Origin: Phytoseiulus persimilis
Taxonomy: Eukaryota; Arthropoda; Arachnida; Mesostigmata; Phytoseiidae
Assembly: GCA_037576195.1 (NCBI GenBank)
Contig: CM075103.1
Location: forward strand, 37,895,250-37,959,249
Length of the DNA: 64,000 nucleotides
Direction of reading: 5' to 3'
Part shown: positions 14,501 through 27,900 of the stretch, in pieces
How positions within the stretch are numbered: position 1 is the first letter of the stretch
Layout of the letters: each line of letters begins with the position of its first letter
Translations under genes and position numbers: made by a program
The notes under the pieces: model-generated
What the model was told of the DNA's origin: nothing
Seen by the model: only the letters and a program-made list of their open reading frames with translations
The model's database searches: none

Positions 14501-15840
14501 GGATACCGTGAATGCTCTGATGAACGTCTCTCCCAAACAAACGCCTTTCAAAAATAGGCGAAAAATGAGACGGTCCGCGAAAAAATGAACGCTCCCGGTC
14601 CAATGGACGCCCGCCTGACCGGAAAGACTTGAGAAAACGAACATCTCGCCGGGAAGCTGCCTCCAGCAAAATCAGCTACGTTGTGAGGTATTCTCACTTG
14701 ACTCGGAATCGAGATGCCGTGAGACATTCCTCCGCACAAATGGAGCGCCTCTCGTTGACCAATGCCTCCTTTTCGATGAATTGAAATTCCGGGTATTCGC
14801 CCCAGCACAGTTGTTATGATGAGCATGAACAGGACATCATTCCACAGGAGATATGACGGAAACCAGACTATCCAGCGAACCTTGATGAAAAATCATGTCC
14901 TTGCCATTCTTCCTCTCACGTGGCTGCGGTCACACAGCAACTCGGCTCCATTTTCGGACCGCATCTCGGATCGCTGTTTCGAGCTCTCGGCGTTATGTGG
15001 ACTAGTAATTTTTCTCGAATGAAGACGATAGTAACCTTTCGATGTACCGTGCGCTCACATCATGCAGGGCATTTAGGTTAGAGCGCGACAGGTAGCCTCG
15101 CAATGGTTGAATCTCAGAGTCGAGTCTCGGATCCACTACTAGTCGCTCTATCCTCCGGGACTGGAACCGGTGTTGACGAGCTCATTTGATCGGTCGGCAG
15201 TGTCTCGTTATGCCAATATTTCTCCGAAGTATTCTTGGACCGTCCCTCTTCTCACGGGGCAGGGAAGGGTTGGTGCCCTTTTGGGACACTTGTGCGGGGC
15301 CTTCTCTAACTCCTCAACAAATGGCCGCCTCCCGAGCTCGAGTAAAGATGCGCTCGTGGGTTTTCGTACCTACGTATTCCTAGAAATTGTTCTGGGATGA
15401 TGACGCTGATCTGCCGCCATCAGTGGAGGAGAAGCGAGACCTGCGCAGCTCACTACAAATATCGCCCGATGAAGAAGAAATTCGTCGAGAGCCACACCTG
15501 TGTTTCGCCGACAAGTTTGCCCTCCCCATACACAAATGAGGTTAGTCGCCAAGATTCGACTGAGGCACGAAAGATGAGATAACGAGCAGACTCATTACCT
15601 CCGGCTTAAGTTTTCATACAAGCATCCAGGCTGTCTTCCCATTTCCCTCAAAGGAGGAACACGCTGGACTGTTGTGGCTGCTGGCAAACAAGTTGAGGGC
15701 TTCCGGGCTCTTCCGCAACGAGGTATGGGGTCCCCGGGGAGGCTATCCTTAGATCTATCGGAAATATTGGCGGAAAGAACGAAAGTTTGCTGAGAACAGA
15801 GCAAATCCGTTGAACGACTCCCATCTTTCTTCTCTCTGAT

Positions 15841-17311
15841 CATTTGGAAAAAGAAGAAAGAATCTTCATCCTCACGAGTGCCATAGAAGTATCCAGACGA
15901 CTCAAAAACGGACTGGTGTGTTGTTTCTTGGACTGCTCGGCCGCATATGACCGAGTATGCAGAGAAACACTATGGAAAACCCTGGAGGAACAGGGGATGA
16001 ACCAAACATGGATAGGACTACTCCAAAACATCTACTCCGGCACCAGATGCAAACTGATACACGGAAAAGAGAAATCGGAATGGGTTGATACCACAGGAGG
16101 CCTTCGACAAGGTTGTCCTGCCAGCCCAATCCTATTCCTCCTATACATCGCTTCCCTGGAAACTCGACTACAGAACAGTGGACTAGGCTTCCGGGTGAAG
16201 AAAAAAGGAGACTTCTGGAATGTGCGAGAGAAGAAATACTCCAACATAGCCGCTCTCCTTTTTGCCGATGACCTCATATTAATGGGAAGAGACTTCTCAG
16301 AAATGGAAAGACTGTTGGAAATCACCTCGCAGTTCGGCGATGAAAAGAAACTAACATTCAATCCCTCAAAAAGTGCGATTGTGGTATTCTCCAAGGGCGG
16401 AACAGCACAGGAGAGACCCCTCACAATCCAAGGGAAGACAATACCTTGCGACACGCACTATAAATACCTGGGAATAAATATTTCGAACTCTGAGAACTAC
16501 CTAGATCGCCAGGAAACCATCTGGCTAGAAAAATCTCAGAGAGTCCAAAACCAATTGAGAGCGAGAGCCTTATGGGGATTCAATCGATTTGAAATCTCCA
16601 GGACTCTATGGAAAGCGGTAGCAGTTCCATCGCTCATATACGCAAATGCGGTCACAGTTATGTCCAAAACTCTGCAAAAGAAGATAACAACAGCCCAAAC
16701 GGAGGCGGGGAGGTACGCTCTTGGTATCCCCAACAGTAGAGTGGCAAACGAATTCGTCACAGGAGAACTGGGCTGGTCTTCGTTCGAGGCGAGAGAAGCC
16801 CAGAGCAAGACAAGATATTTCACCAGAATTAAGTCCATGCCTGACCATAGATGGCCGAAAGCCATACTGAACATGATGGATCTAACCGGAGTCGAAACAA
16901 AAGTATATCGGAGAGAACAGGAGTTACGCCGTGTATACAAGTGCGAAGACATCGCACTGACGTACACGGAACTAGGTACACCTCTACAGGGGATATTCAA
17001 CAAAGCGTTCAAGGAAAGGATACGCGAAACTGAAATGGCTAACTGGAGAAGCTCGATGAGATACAAAAGTAGCCTGACCCGTTACCGAACCCACACGTCA
17101 TCTGGGAATGCGACGAAATATACCAAGAGGAAGAGGAAACACTAAATCGACTGGGGCTCGACGAAAACCCTTCCTCAGAGATGACAGGTCACACCAAGAG
17201 ACTCCTACAGCAGTGGGAGAAAGAAACCACAAATATCCGCTGAGGCAACTCGCCACTGAAACGAAAGTGTCATATATACATGAGGATAAATAAATACCAA
17301 TACCAATACCA
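15841..17311 (+). mobile_element. 5'-truncated non-LTR retrotransposon (LINE) copy
   Basis: It starts abruptly inside the reverse transcriptase domain, as 5'-truncated LINE insertions do, and ends with a tail of three CAATAC units (about 17292-17311) about 50 bases after the stop codon of the restored C-terminal frame. It is visibly richer in A than the DNA around it. The upstream half (endonuclease and any first ORF) is missing. No clear target-site duplication was seen. Related elements are frequent in tick and other invertebrate genomes (family knowledge). Confidence 0.9.
15844..17243 (+). pseudogene. LINE reverse transcriptase, truncated and frameshifted
   Basis: The reverse transcriptase copies element RNA into DNA at the target site. 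The frame from 15844 to 17145 gives 433 codons with the RT blocks in order: FLDCSAAYD near residues 28-36, GGLRQGCPASPILF near residues 87-100, the catalytic FADDL near residues 139-143, NPSKS, and YKYLGINIS. It has no true start; upstream codons belong to flanking DNA. Near 17085 the reading frame is lost. Two bases on, another frame continues with the expected C-terminus (HVIWECDEIYQEEEETLNRL) to TGA at 17241-17243. The first cysteine pair of the usual C-terminal zinc knuckle is missing at the junction, which suggests a small deletion rather than a one-base slip. Inactive copy. Confidence 0.88.
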
Positions 17312-20300
17312 AGCGTCTATGTGTCCGGCCGTAAACTCTTCGGCGAATGACCGTGCGCCTCTACGGTCCCCACAAGGGCCGTCCACAAGGTCTGCCCCGA
17401 ATTCAGGAGCAACAGGAGAGGATCTTGGAGTATGATACATACTCAGAGCGCATAATTTTTCCACCAAGATTACCTGACGAGTTCACCGAGCAGTCTGCAT
17501 GGTCTCGATGGACCCGGTCCCTGAGGGCGGTCGAAGCCTTAGAGTCGGGCTCGACCCAAGTGCGCGACCCCCCACCAGGAATCTTCGAGCACTTCTCAGG
17601 ATGACCACGGTAGATTGTCGGAGTCTTGCTTTTCGTTCCGATGTTCAGTGTCTCTGAAGAAATCGGAGAGAATCGTGCGGCATTATAATCAGGGAAGCAA
17701 TGGCCTGGCATGGAAGTCACGAGAAATCGCGTGCAGTGCGTGAACTTCGGCTCTCGAGGAAGGGTCAGTGTTAGGGAAGGTTTGCCATACCCCGAGCTCC
17801 TGTGTCCAGGGAGTTCCCGACTTGAGAACTTAGTGGGTTCGACTTTCCTCGTTCGAGAAGATTATTCACTGGAGACGAGGAACGGGCTGGGTCCAACAAT
17901 GGTGCTATCATCGAGTTGTGATCCAAAATTGAGGCAATATAAACAGTAGCAAACAGCCCATCGATGTAGACAAAGTTCTCTTGGTCTTGACGCTCGAAGA
18001 TGGTGAAATATGCATCGAGGCCCCGCCATTACTCGACAGATCGTGGATGGCCGTTAGCGGTCGACGCTCGCGCGGGACATATGTATATGCGAATCGCGAG
18101 AGATCACTTCGTGGAGTTTGCAACTTGTAACGATGTGTCGTGGCTGGCGATTACAGTCGATCTGTCCCGGCGTGGATCGTGACGATTCACTCCAGCAATG
18201 TCAGAACGATGGACACCGCGCACAAACAGACAGCGAGCAGTGCATCGTGCATCAGCAAACATGGAAAGACTTCATGATATTCTCCCCAAGCCGGCAAAAG
18301 CGCCTTCCACAGAGCTGCTCGCGGGAAACTTCTGAACTTCGAATCAGCCTCCGACACCGTGAGCCTCTGGATCGAATCGAGCCCCATAGCTGGATGTGTT
18401 ATCGCTAATTTTTGCCAGGTTTCCGGTGAGCAACCAGGAGTTCGGGAGATCGGAAATAAACCCTCTACGCAACCGCATCCGACACTGGAAGCTGGCAATC
18501 CCGTCCATAAGAGTCGATGAAGTCGAGCTCCTGGCGCATATCTCTCCTCCGGTCCCAGGAAAGCTGGCATGTGATTCGATTCGTTGCGTTCGGCGGAATT
18601 CAAAATTCGTTGTTGCATCGATGCGGATGGTGAACCACAGCGGACACTGAGCGATCATTCACTACGGTCTCATGCCCGTTCACCTCTCGAGCTCCTCCCC
18701 TTTTGATACACTTTCGCGACTGAAACATTGAACTCCAGGTCAATGAGGCGAGCGCAACGGAGGTGATTCCTTGTCGCTGTTGGGAGCTCAACGACAACGG
18801 GTTGACAGCCTCGTGGGGCTCTCGTTTGTTACCCGGACGTTTCCAGGAACCGAGCTCTCGCCGGGATCCTCGAGACATCCTCTCGTAGGTTACGCTGATG
18901 AGGACCGCGTGTCTCGCACGGCCGGGAGATCAGACGGAGCTCTGAACACGCTCCGATAGAAAGCGAGCAAGAGATGTACATCAAGGCTCCGCCGAGAACC
19001 TGCTCAGGGTTCAAGTTTCAGCACTCCGGATGAATTTGATGCGAGAGACCTTGCTCTGATCCTTCGCTGGCCATGCATGAGCTCAGTCAGGCAGAATCAG
19101 GCTCAGTCTCGCTGCCCCGCGGGAACAGGCTCGAAAAGCTTCAATGTTCTTTTTGATTCGGCGCTTGAGTGTTCTCCCATGGTGCTTCAACCGTTGTGCC
19201 GAGAATCACAGCAGCTCGTAGCGTTTACCTTTCGACAGAGGTACGCGCCGCGTTCGAACGAGATGTTGCCAGGGCCTCTCGGATTTTCTCCTCAGCGAAC
19301 GAGTCTTCTCGGCGAATATTCATGCAAGACCGCAGTGGACACAGAGTGTTCCCGAGCTGAACTCATTCCTACACGATGAGGATTGGGTCTTGTCAGCGTC
19401 ACATGACGCTGAATGGAACGCGAATGATTCGGTCTTGTTTGGATCTGGCCTCGAATTTCTGTGAAAACCGGTGACTGGATATTCGGCTCGTATATTGAGA
19501 ACGTCCCGTTCCAGGAATGGCTCCCGATCCCCTCAGTTTCAAAGCGCCCGTCCGCCGCGAGGGAACGAATCTAGTCGATGATTCGAAGCCCGACAAAGGA
19601 ACTTTCCGATCAGGATCATCGCCTTTTCAACGTGTGGTCAGCATCAGGGGTCGTGGAAGCCCCTGATCGGTGGAGGCGTCAGGGGTTTTCCTCTCAATTC
19701 GGAGGAATGGAATTTCTTCAGTCATCCAGCCGGATCTTGGCTCAGGATTCTCTTTCACATCAACAGACGAGGCCTATTCCAGCGGAATGAATGAAGATTT
19801 TGGAAGCTTTGGGGGCTCTGAGGGTGTCAGGGCATATTTCTGCTCGATTGTTGCAGACCTCTCTCGATTCGTAAGACCCACGATTTCGTGATTTCAAGGT
19901 TCACTTGGGACTGGATTGCGTTCGCGAGGATCAGTTGGCGGTCCGGTCCGCCTTTGTTCTCCGGGAGGCGATGGGGCGCTCTTCCGATTCCACGGGACCC
20001 GCCCGCGGGACCCGACTGACCTCGAGCGTGGCCTGATCCAGCCATCCTTCAGACTTGAGCCAGTTTGTCAGGGAGGCTTTTTCCCATCTGTGGTTCTTCA
20101 TGCAGTCACTAGACCGCCGTCACGGCTCTCAACACAGGCCTGGGGGGCGACCACTTCGCTGGATCAATATGCCCGAATATTATTCTCCAACGTGCTTCCT
20201 CCGTCCGGGCGACCTCTCCAACGCTCCCTGACAGGATAGCGAACAACCTCTAGAAATCGTGTTCAGACAAAAGATGCTGTTGCCACTCCCGTTTTCCCGT

Positions 20301-21705
20301 ACGCCGTGTTGAAGATCCGCCGAGTGGACCCATTTATCCGCGACACAGTTTCTCGCTGCTTCCTGTTTGAGGAGCGGAGTGAGAAAGGCGGAGAATATCA
20401 GCGTGCCCGGGCGAAGTTCGATCGCCCGTTCCCGTGCAACACGCCCCGCGAGCACGGCGTGGGAGCTCGGGATCGGTTATCGGCAGCGTCATCATGTTCG
20501 AGGAACTCATATTTCAATTTGGTCGGGGAACGGCTTAATTTCAGGAGATACGCCGCGAGAATCGATCAATCTCTGCCTCGTACGACGCGATCCGCAACAA
20601 ATGTTCCCGGAATATGATCCTGACACCCAGCCGCCGAGCACTCACGGTCAAGGCTGCGATCAGGGATTCCCAAGTTGCGAACCGGGAAATGAGCAAAATC
20701 CTCTCGGTTGTCTCCAACAGGGAACTTGACGTTGACTTGCGTTTGACATGGTTCCCGGGCTATTACTTGTAGCTTGTTGGTCGAAGTTTTGAGGGCTTGC
20801 TGGCTCGCAGTGAATGGGAGAAACTTTTGCTCCACCGACTGTTTGTTACTCTGGGAGGCGGGCAAATCAACAATAGGAACACAGCCGCGAAGGAGAGTTC
20901 GGACACTTCTCCAAGGAAGCTGCTGTGAGCTTTCCGGTCCTATTTCTCTCGCTCTGACAGTCCTATGTTTTCTTCGCTGGGGAACTGTTTTTATGGTGTA
21001 GATATATAAACACGGATTTAGGAAATAGCAGCCGCTGGCTCTGTGAACTGTCAGATTCCTGACATAGAGCTCTCGCGGGAATGCCGACGAGTATTTGCCA
21101 CGCACCCGAACGGATTTGCGAGGATTCTATTAGGCGCATTCGGAACGACAGGACGGCCGCACTGCGATTTCCATCTTTTTCTTCTATGTGCTCCGCTGAA
21201 AATCGATTCGCTGTTTTGATATCACTCGACTTGCTTGTGACTTCCTCAATGCAGTTGCCGCCAACTCGCTCCCGATTCCCAGCTGGGGAGTTCGACTGAG
21301 AACATAATGCCCGGGAGCCTGACTCCTCGCATATATCGCGAAGCTCTTTATTCCACTTTCGCGACTGTTTGGGAGTAAAGTATGTGATCTCATTGCAGTG
21401 TACTACACCAGGGTATCGGAAGCCCTGAATCCCGAATGGACCGCATCGGGCGACGGAGCAGTCGAATATGAAATCACCTCAGCCCAGGTTAGGCTCCGTT
21501 ATGAATTGGCGGGATGACAATCATAATTTGGCAAAAATCCATGTGCCGTGATGAGTTCTTGTCGGACTCACTATCACTCTAGTCCACGACTCTCACGCGA
21601 AGAACCGTGAAACTCCCCGTTCTTATCCTCCCTCAGACCTGAGAGCCACCGGACTCCCATCGGTAGTTTCAGATTCGCACCGCTCAAGAAGCATTCCTCT
21701 TTCAG
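17312..21705. other. Upstream region of the receptor, no recognised gene
   Basis: It probably contains the missing 5' exon, promoter or first intron of the receptor, but I could not pick out a start exon with a good donor site. Confidence 0.4.
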
Positions 21706-21948
21706 CCGCCACCGACTGACACAGTGTTCGTTGAGCAGCAAGGCCATACGGGCTTATGGTCGTTCTGGCCAGTGACTATAAGTGTAGGTCTATTAATATT
21801 CATAACACTGTTCGGTAACGGACTAGTTATGGCGTCAGTCATCTACAACAAAAATTTGCGACAAGCCCATCACCGTCTTCAGCTTTCACTAGCCGTCTGT
21901 GATTTCTTGGTCGGCTTGGTTGTTGTGCCCCTTGCTGCTTACGCTGAG
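21706..21948 (+). CDS. Receptor exon a: extracellular end, helices 1 and 2
   Basis: Acceptor ctctttcag ends at 21705; donor gtgagt begins at 21949. The exon has 81 codons and ends in phase 0. It encodes about 20 residues of N-terminal domain, helix 1 (asparagine in GNGLV) and helix 2 (aspartate in LAVCD). The frame is open upstream to a TAG near 21664 but without ATG, so this is not the first exon. Confidence 0.82.
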
Positions 21949-24900
21949 GTGAGTTCCTCGAGGTAATTCGCCGAATACGTCCCGAGTCCCCTCCGTGTGG
22001 AGAATCGATCGACTTCCGTCGAGACGAGGTTTTTGGAGAAGGAACGCCCAACGGCGATAGGGAGAAAGAGAGAGAGAGAGAGAAGTCTATCCACAGCAAA
22101 GAATTCTTTTTCTAATTTTTATTTCATTAACAAGATCCACAATCGGATGGATGAGAAGCATTACTGGTTGCAGTTATCCGGTTTTTGGGACCTCGGCCAA
22201 TGGACGTGTTTCGGATTCACTTTCTGCGATGTGCTCCTTTGCACGTCATCTATTCTACATCTTGTTGCGATAGCGGTAGACCGGTGAGTGCTCTTCCCTG
22301 GACTTGACGATAAGTCTGGCTCCTCTTTCTCTTCACAGCCCTTGTTCTCAGAGCTGGCAATGGTGCCGACGATGTCCACCGCTACGTTCTCGTAATAATC
22401 GCGCTGAGAGGACGATCAGTAATTGGTTCGCTTGAGGTTCGATGAAAGAGATAGCGTTGTCGAGTCCGGAGCGGAATCATCCGTTCCTTGTCGGTGTCCT
22501 CGTCTTCTTCCGTCGAGAGGCTTGTCTAAGCAGAGCTGCAGGAGCAGAGCGCTGGAGGTTGATCGTTTCCTGGTTCTCGAGGAACAAGTACGGGTTCGGG
22601 AATGGGAATGACGGAAGTGTAGAGAAAGGCGTTCTCGTAGTAGATGCGTCGGCCGAGCTTCGCAGGGAAGATTTCACAGTCGGCGACTCACCGCCAGAGG
22701 TGTTCTTTATCCCAGAACGATCGCCGGTTCGGTGACCGAAGGAGTAAAGGTCTTGATTTTCGGTCTCCATTGCAGCATCATTCACAACTCTACGGGGGGA
22801 GTGCGCCGATTAGCCGGTCGCCGTTGGCACATGGACTCGGGGAGACTACCGTTCTCTATCTGACTGAGGGCTATGCCCGTTCATTTATCATGCTCATTGA
22901 AGGGACTGAGCATTGAGGATGGCATGCCCGCCCATATTCGCAAAATCCTAGACGCTACCTGTCATTTGAGGGAAAGCCCTCAGTTAGAAGAAACAGTCTA
23001 TAAGGTCGACGCGCACTGCGCTGGATCGGTGCATTTCTAGGTGGTAATAAGGGGCGTTCCAGAGGAATCTCTCCCGCTTTCCGAGCGATTGATTGTCCGG
23101 TCATTTCTATCAGGTCCAGGGGACGCGCACTGCTTCGCTTGGATGCGTCAATCATGGTTCTCCTTCGCCGAAATCGATTCTGTGGTAAAGCTGCCGCTCA
23201 TTGCATATCAGAGAAGCGTTTGCTCGGCTGACCCCGTTTATTCTTGTTATATACTACCTCACTATTCCCGGAGGTGCTTTCCAAGCGACTTCTTGTCACT
23301 ATCAATTAGAACGGAGATTCCATATCAGATCAGGAATAATATGCGCCGTACGAGCTATGTCTCCGCTCGTGTGTCGTGTACTACAGTGGGAGCATATTAC
23401 TTGCGGTAGATGTTCCGTACAGATAGGAAGCGAATCGTGTGAGTCAATAGGTCAATCTTCATGAGGGGAAGATGAGGTATCGGGCACAAACACATACATT
23501 CACGGCCCACGGCAAACGGCATCCGCTCCCTTTGTTGCGGCCTTGGTTATTTATTGATCTTCTTACGGGATGTATCGGTTCCCTAATACATGGAGACCAG
23601 AACCGGTTTCCGAAGAAAGGTTGCCTCATTTGAGTGTGGCCCTCAATCCTTTCGGAATGGAGCTCGACTTCCCGGAGATTTCCTGCGGAGATGCTCCCCA
23701 TCTGCATGAAGGGAAGCTGCGAGGCAATTTGAGCGCTCCCGCCGATCCGGTCATCATCAAAGGTCGGTGGTCGGCATCCGCGCTTGTTGGGGTCGCGCGA
23801 GAGGGACATCGACGTCATCGAGCAACTGACCGAGCGCCTCGAAAGTTGGCGGCCATCATACGTCGCCTCCTTCCAGCGGCAGAAAATCGACGACGCTCCT
23901 AAGGACATGTCCAGCCGGGCTCCTTATTCTTCTGTAACAGCTCTCGTCGAGCTGTATTGCCACTCACCTCTTGCATTCACAAGTCTGGAAACATATACAC
24001 TCGGGAACGGACAAGTGGCGCCGGTGCGAATGCCCGCAATTTTGTGTAGCAACGTGGCCTCAGGCCAAAACCTCTGTGGGTCGATCCATCGAGTGCCTGT
24101 GGCGAACGAGTGCTCGACGTCAGCCTACGGGTTCGCTTAGGCAGAGCTGAAGTTACATGGCACAATGAGCAGCTTTGGCTGACAGACATTAGTACCCATG
24201 GAAACGGGCTGTCGAATTAGCGGCCGCAGTTTCTAATACCTCGAAAATACTCGGGAAATATTCTCGGACCCTCACCTGGAAGCTCCCTCCTGGCGGGAGA
24301 CTGGCGCGTTGAGATGATCCTCTCAGAAATTGCGCGGGGCTCTTTCTCGAGCGACTACCGGAGAACCTCAAGAGATTCATCGAAAGGGTCTCGACTTGGC
24401 ATGAGTTTGCGTAGTACGGGGTACGGCTAGTACCGGTACGTGAACTACGGAAAATATAATTCGACATTGATCCTCGCAGTAGTCGATGTACTGGAGGTGA
24501 GAATATTCGGAAAGCGGGGAAAGTTTATGAATTTCGGAATGAAACTTTCGAGGAAGCTATATTATCGAGAAACGCGGGAGCCAGCCCTTGATGCTATTCC
24601 CCGCAGCATCCATACTCAGCATCAAACTCCAACTGGATAATATTGCTCCCTCGGAAGTTCCATTCCCTCATAACTAGACTTCCCGTACTTCCCGAAGATT
24701 CCGTACTTCCAGTTCCAGTACATCGACTTCTCCGAGAATCAATGTAGAACTATATTTCCCGTTCTTTGCGTACTAACGATACTAACCACACCCCGTACTA
24801 CGCGTGTCAAGTCCGGACATCGTTAACTCATGTAACGTGGTGTCATTGAAAGTCGCCATTGCTGCCTCGGACTGCTTGCTAAGTTTGTCGGGTTCGATTA

Positions 24901-27900
24901 AATATTCTTTGAAGTCGGGGCGAGCTACCTGCTACCGAGAACGTGATTTCCCCTCCCCGCTCCATCCGGTTCCGAGCCCGGAATTTCTCTGAGCACGGTG
25001 TGGATTGGGGAGCCACTTTCTATACTAATCAACTTAATTCCCCGCTGACCGACACATGTTGCTCTTCGTGGGTAGTTCTCGATCCGCTGTAAAGACCTGT
25101 TCTCCTCGTTGTCGGAAACACAGAGTCCGTTTCATTCAAAAACCGGTCCGAATGCCCTCGGGCTTTTCTTCGTAGAGAACTCCGGATGTCGGAAGTACAT
25201 CGCTGAATTAGAGCTGTATAGTTCGAAACACAGCCTCGAGTGGCTCTGAATTGAATTCATCTGTGGTAACCATAAGTAGGGCAAGCACATGTCCCAATTC
25301 CTTCTTCGTCCGAAATCGTGATCAATCCTCATGCAAGAACCCGCCTCAAGTCAAATATTTGTCGGAAACACTGTAACATTTGATGACACGCTCAACCGGC
25401 GTAACAAGCTACTCATCGTAGAGAAATTGTCGTACTGACGCCGCCGCCGCATTCGGCGAATGTCGGTATGTTTGACCTCGCTGCGAGCAAGTTCTCCGTC
25501 CGTGTTATGACGCCATTCTCTGATTGCTCCAAGCAGGTAATAAATGTTCTGCCGTGCGTTCGCTGACACATAGTCTAGATCAGCGCGAGGTCCGATTCGC
25601 GCTCGGGAGCTGTCCATGGCCGTATCCGAGGGCTGGTATCTGCAACCTCGAGAAAACGCAGATTTTTGCTGATACATGGGGGATGCGGTTGCCGGTCCTC
25701 GGAACCGCGTATTCTCCCCCTCCCCCTCTCAGCATGCGGAGATGATACGTAGCAACACTTTTTCCACGCCAATGTCGACGGATCTCTTCGTCCCCTCTTT
25801 TTCCATCTGCCTCACACACATTCACTGCATTCCCTCGGATTTTCGGGAGGCGAGCTGGCGGCTCCTGCAGACGTTATTTGTTCAACAAGCTGCACAATTT
25901 GACTCAGAACAACACCGGCTCAGCGCCTTGCAGCATTCCAAGCTCTCGGAAAGTGCCAGGAAGGTAATCCTCACTATCCATGGTAACATATTCCCAACTT
26001 TGCGCATTGGAGGGCCAGCATGGAGCCTCTGCGCGCGCCCGAGAAGATTGCCCGAGACAATCCGAGTCAAATGTTCATGTCCGATAGCGCGGAACCGTGT
26101 GAGAATAGAGGAGATATCTCCCCGTTCCGAGCTGCGGTTTAATTGTAGCTGGGCATCCGTTCCACATGAAGCTATCGTCGTTTGACCTCTACGCGAAGTT
26201 CCATTCCTGCGCGCTGTCGGTCAGGGCTCCGCCCATGTAATTTTCCGTCGAAGAGTCAGTCCTGAAAGCGTTGGCTTTACATATTGTACGAGGCGATGCG
26301 TATCGTGCGGAAAGACGAGTGCGTCCTTTCTGCGAGGACTCAACTGGCATCTCTGGGCTGGCTTTACCGAGTGACTCCGCGTCAACGTTTTTAGCCGCAA
26401 ACAGGGACACACATCAGATTCTAATCACTTTCAGTGTCCATTAACGCCCCCACTCAGAGCCCAGATCCAAATGGTTCAGGTCGGATGTGTTTGAACACTC
26501 TTGCGTGGCTCATACATGACGATGGAATTCTCACGCGATAACGATCGAATCGTGCGGCCTATTGTACATATTTTATGCGAGAGTTTACCATGGGATGTTG
26601 CGACTCATCGATGAGGGCGAAGCGGTTCGCGAAGGGCAGGCACTCTCGAGGTGAAACTCTGACAACAATCCAGTTCGTGAACACTTCGGGCAGAGCGCAC
26701 TTCTAGGGGGCCTCGAGTGGACGAGGGAGAAGGCCCAGGAGCAAGAAGGTGGGGTAGAGGGGCTGAGTGCTCTTGTTGTCAACACGCTAGGATTCCGATT
26801 TCCTGGACGGATCACGATCGAGCTTATTGGTAAAGTCGATACGAGCCGGAGTCTTTAGCAGGGATCTCGTTCCAGAAGCTTCATCTCTGAAAAGGTTGCC
26901 CCCCCTTACCCTCGCAATATCTCGGAAGACGATCTCGTTGTTGGTCTCCTGATGTACACAGCCATTGAATTTACGATGTGAGCCACTTCAAACGATTTCA
27001 TCTGCGGAAGTTTGAGAGAACAGAAGGGCCTACCCTACTAACAAAGATGCCTGAGGTGGGACCGTTCCGTGGATGACCGGGCATTGTTTTAACGACGAGT
27101 AATATTTGGAGAGTAGGGAACGTCTCCCCTTCAACTGGGTGAAAAAGGGTTCGGAAATCACCATGCAAGTGCTAGCTGATCCATTCCGTACCGTGTTCAG
27201 CCCGCCTTGATGGAGCGGTGCTCCAGATATCATATTGTCGAACCAGGGATACGAGCCACTAACCATACACTCGGTTCCGGTCCGAGCACGGAGGCAGAGG
27301 CACTCAAACAGCTCGCTCATTTCCAGGTATCTTTCCGTATCCAGAATAAAGTACGCCCGCAGTCGGCCACCTTGGGCGGTAAGATTCTCTCCTCGTACCA
27401 TCATACTCGAATTCCTGCGAGGACCGTGAACTTGACATGAGTCCGTTCTTCCAGATATCGTGTATGATATACGTTGTTTGGGTCACGAGTGCGATAATCG
27501 CAGTGACTCCATTTGTTGTAGCGCAGGATCCAGACTTCGACGCCCGGTGAGTGGTTTCGCTTTTCGAGGACCGTGTCGCCGACGATTCTGCCGTCTCCGG
27601 CAGTTTCGAGGATTCGAAACAGCGAGGCGCAGTCGGAGAATACCACAGGATCGTTCCTAACTTGTCTGCTTACAGGATTGCAGATGGACTATGTTTGGTG
27701 TCTCAACTGCCCTGGTATCAGATCTTCGCTTCGATGTCTTCGTTTTACGTTCCCATAGTGACCGTGATGGCTCTCTACTATCGCATTTTCCATGTGAGTG
27801 AACCTCTGCGATGGATTCCGACTCCCATAGGAAGCAGACCCCATTGAACTGCTCATCGAGAAGAGAATAGAGACACTTCGAGCTCTCCGCTCACGGCACC

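Larger units (their letters stand above)
1..15840. other. No recognised gene
   Basis: Short open frames occur on all strands, many overlapping in antisense, and none shows a known domain. Apart from the inverted pair at 5417-6410, a poly-G run and the weak frames listed separately, I see no tRNA, rRNA, gene or intact element. It may contain introns or exons of an unrecognised gene, or old decayed repeats. Confidence 0.5.

Noticed and set aside
16032..17066. Minus-strand frames of 140 and 176 codons
   Set aside because: They are antisense shadows of the LINE reverse transcriptase, which has its motifs on the plus strand.
21399..21487. Possible upstream receptor exon (VYYTRVSEALNPEW) after an attgcag acceptor
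   Set aside because: The frame is open and looks protein-like, but the donor (gttagg) is poor, there is no ATG, and no receptor feature confirms it.
27030..27404. Minus-strand 124-codon frame
   Set aside because: It overlaps the receptor loop-2 exon on the other strand and has no motif; treated as chance.
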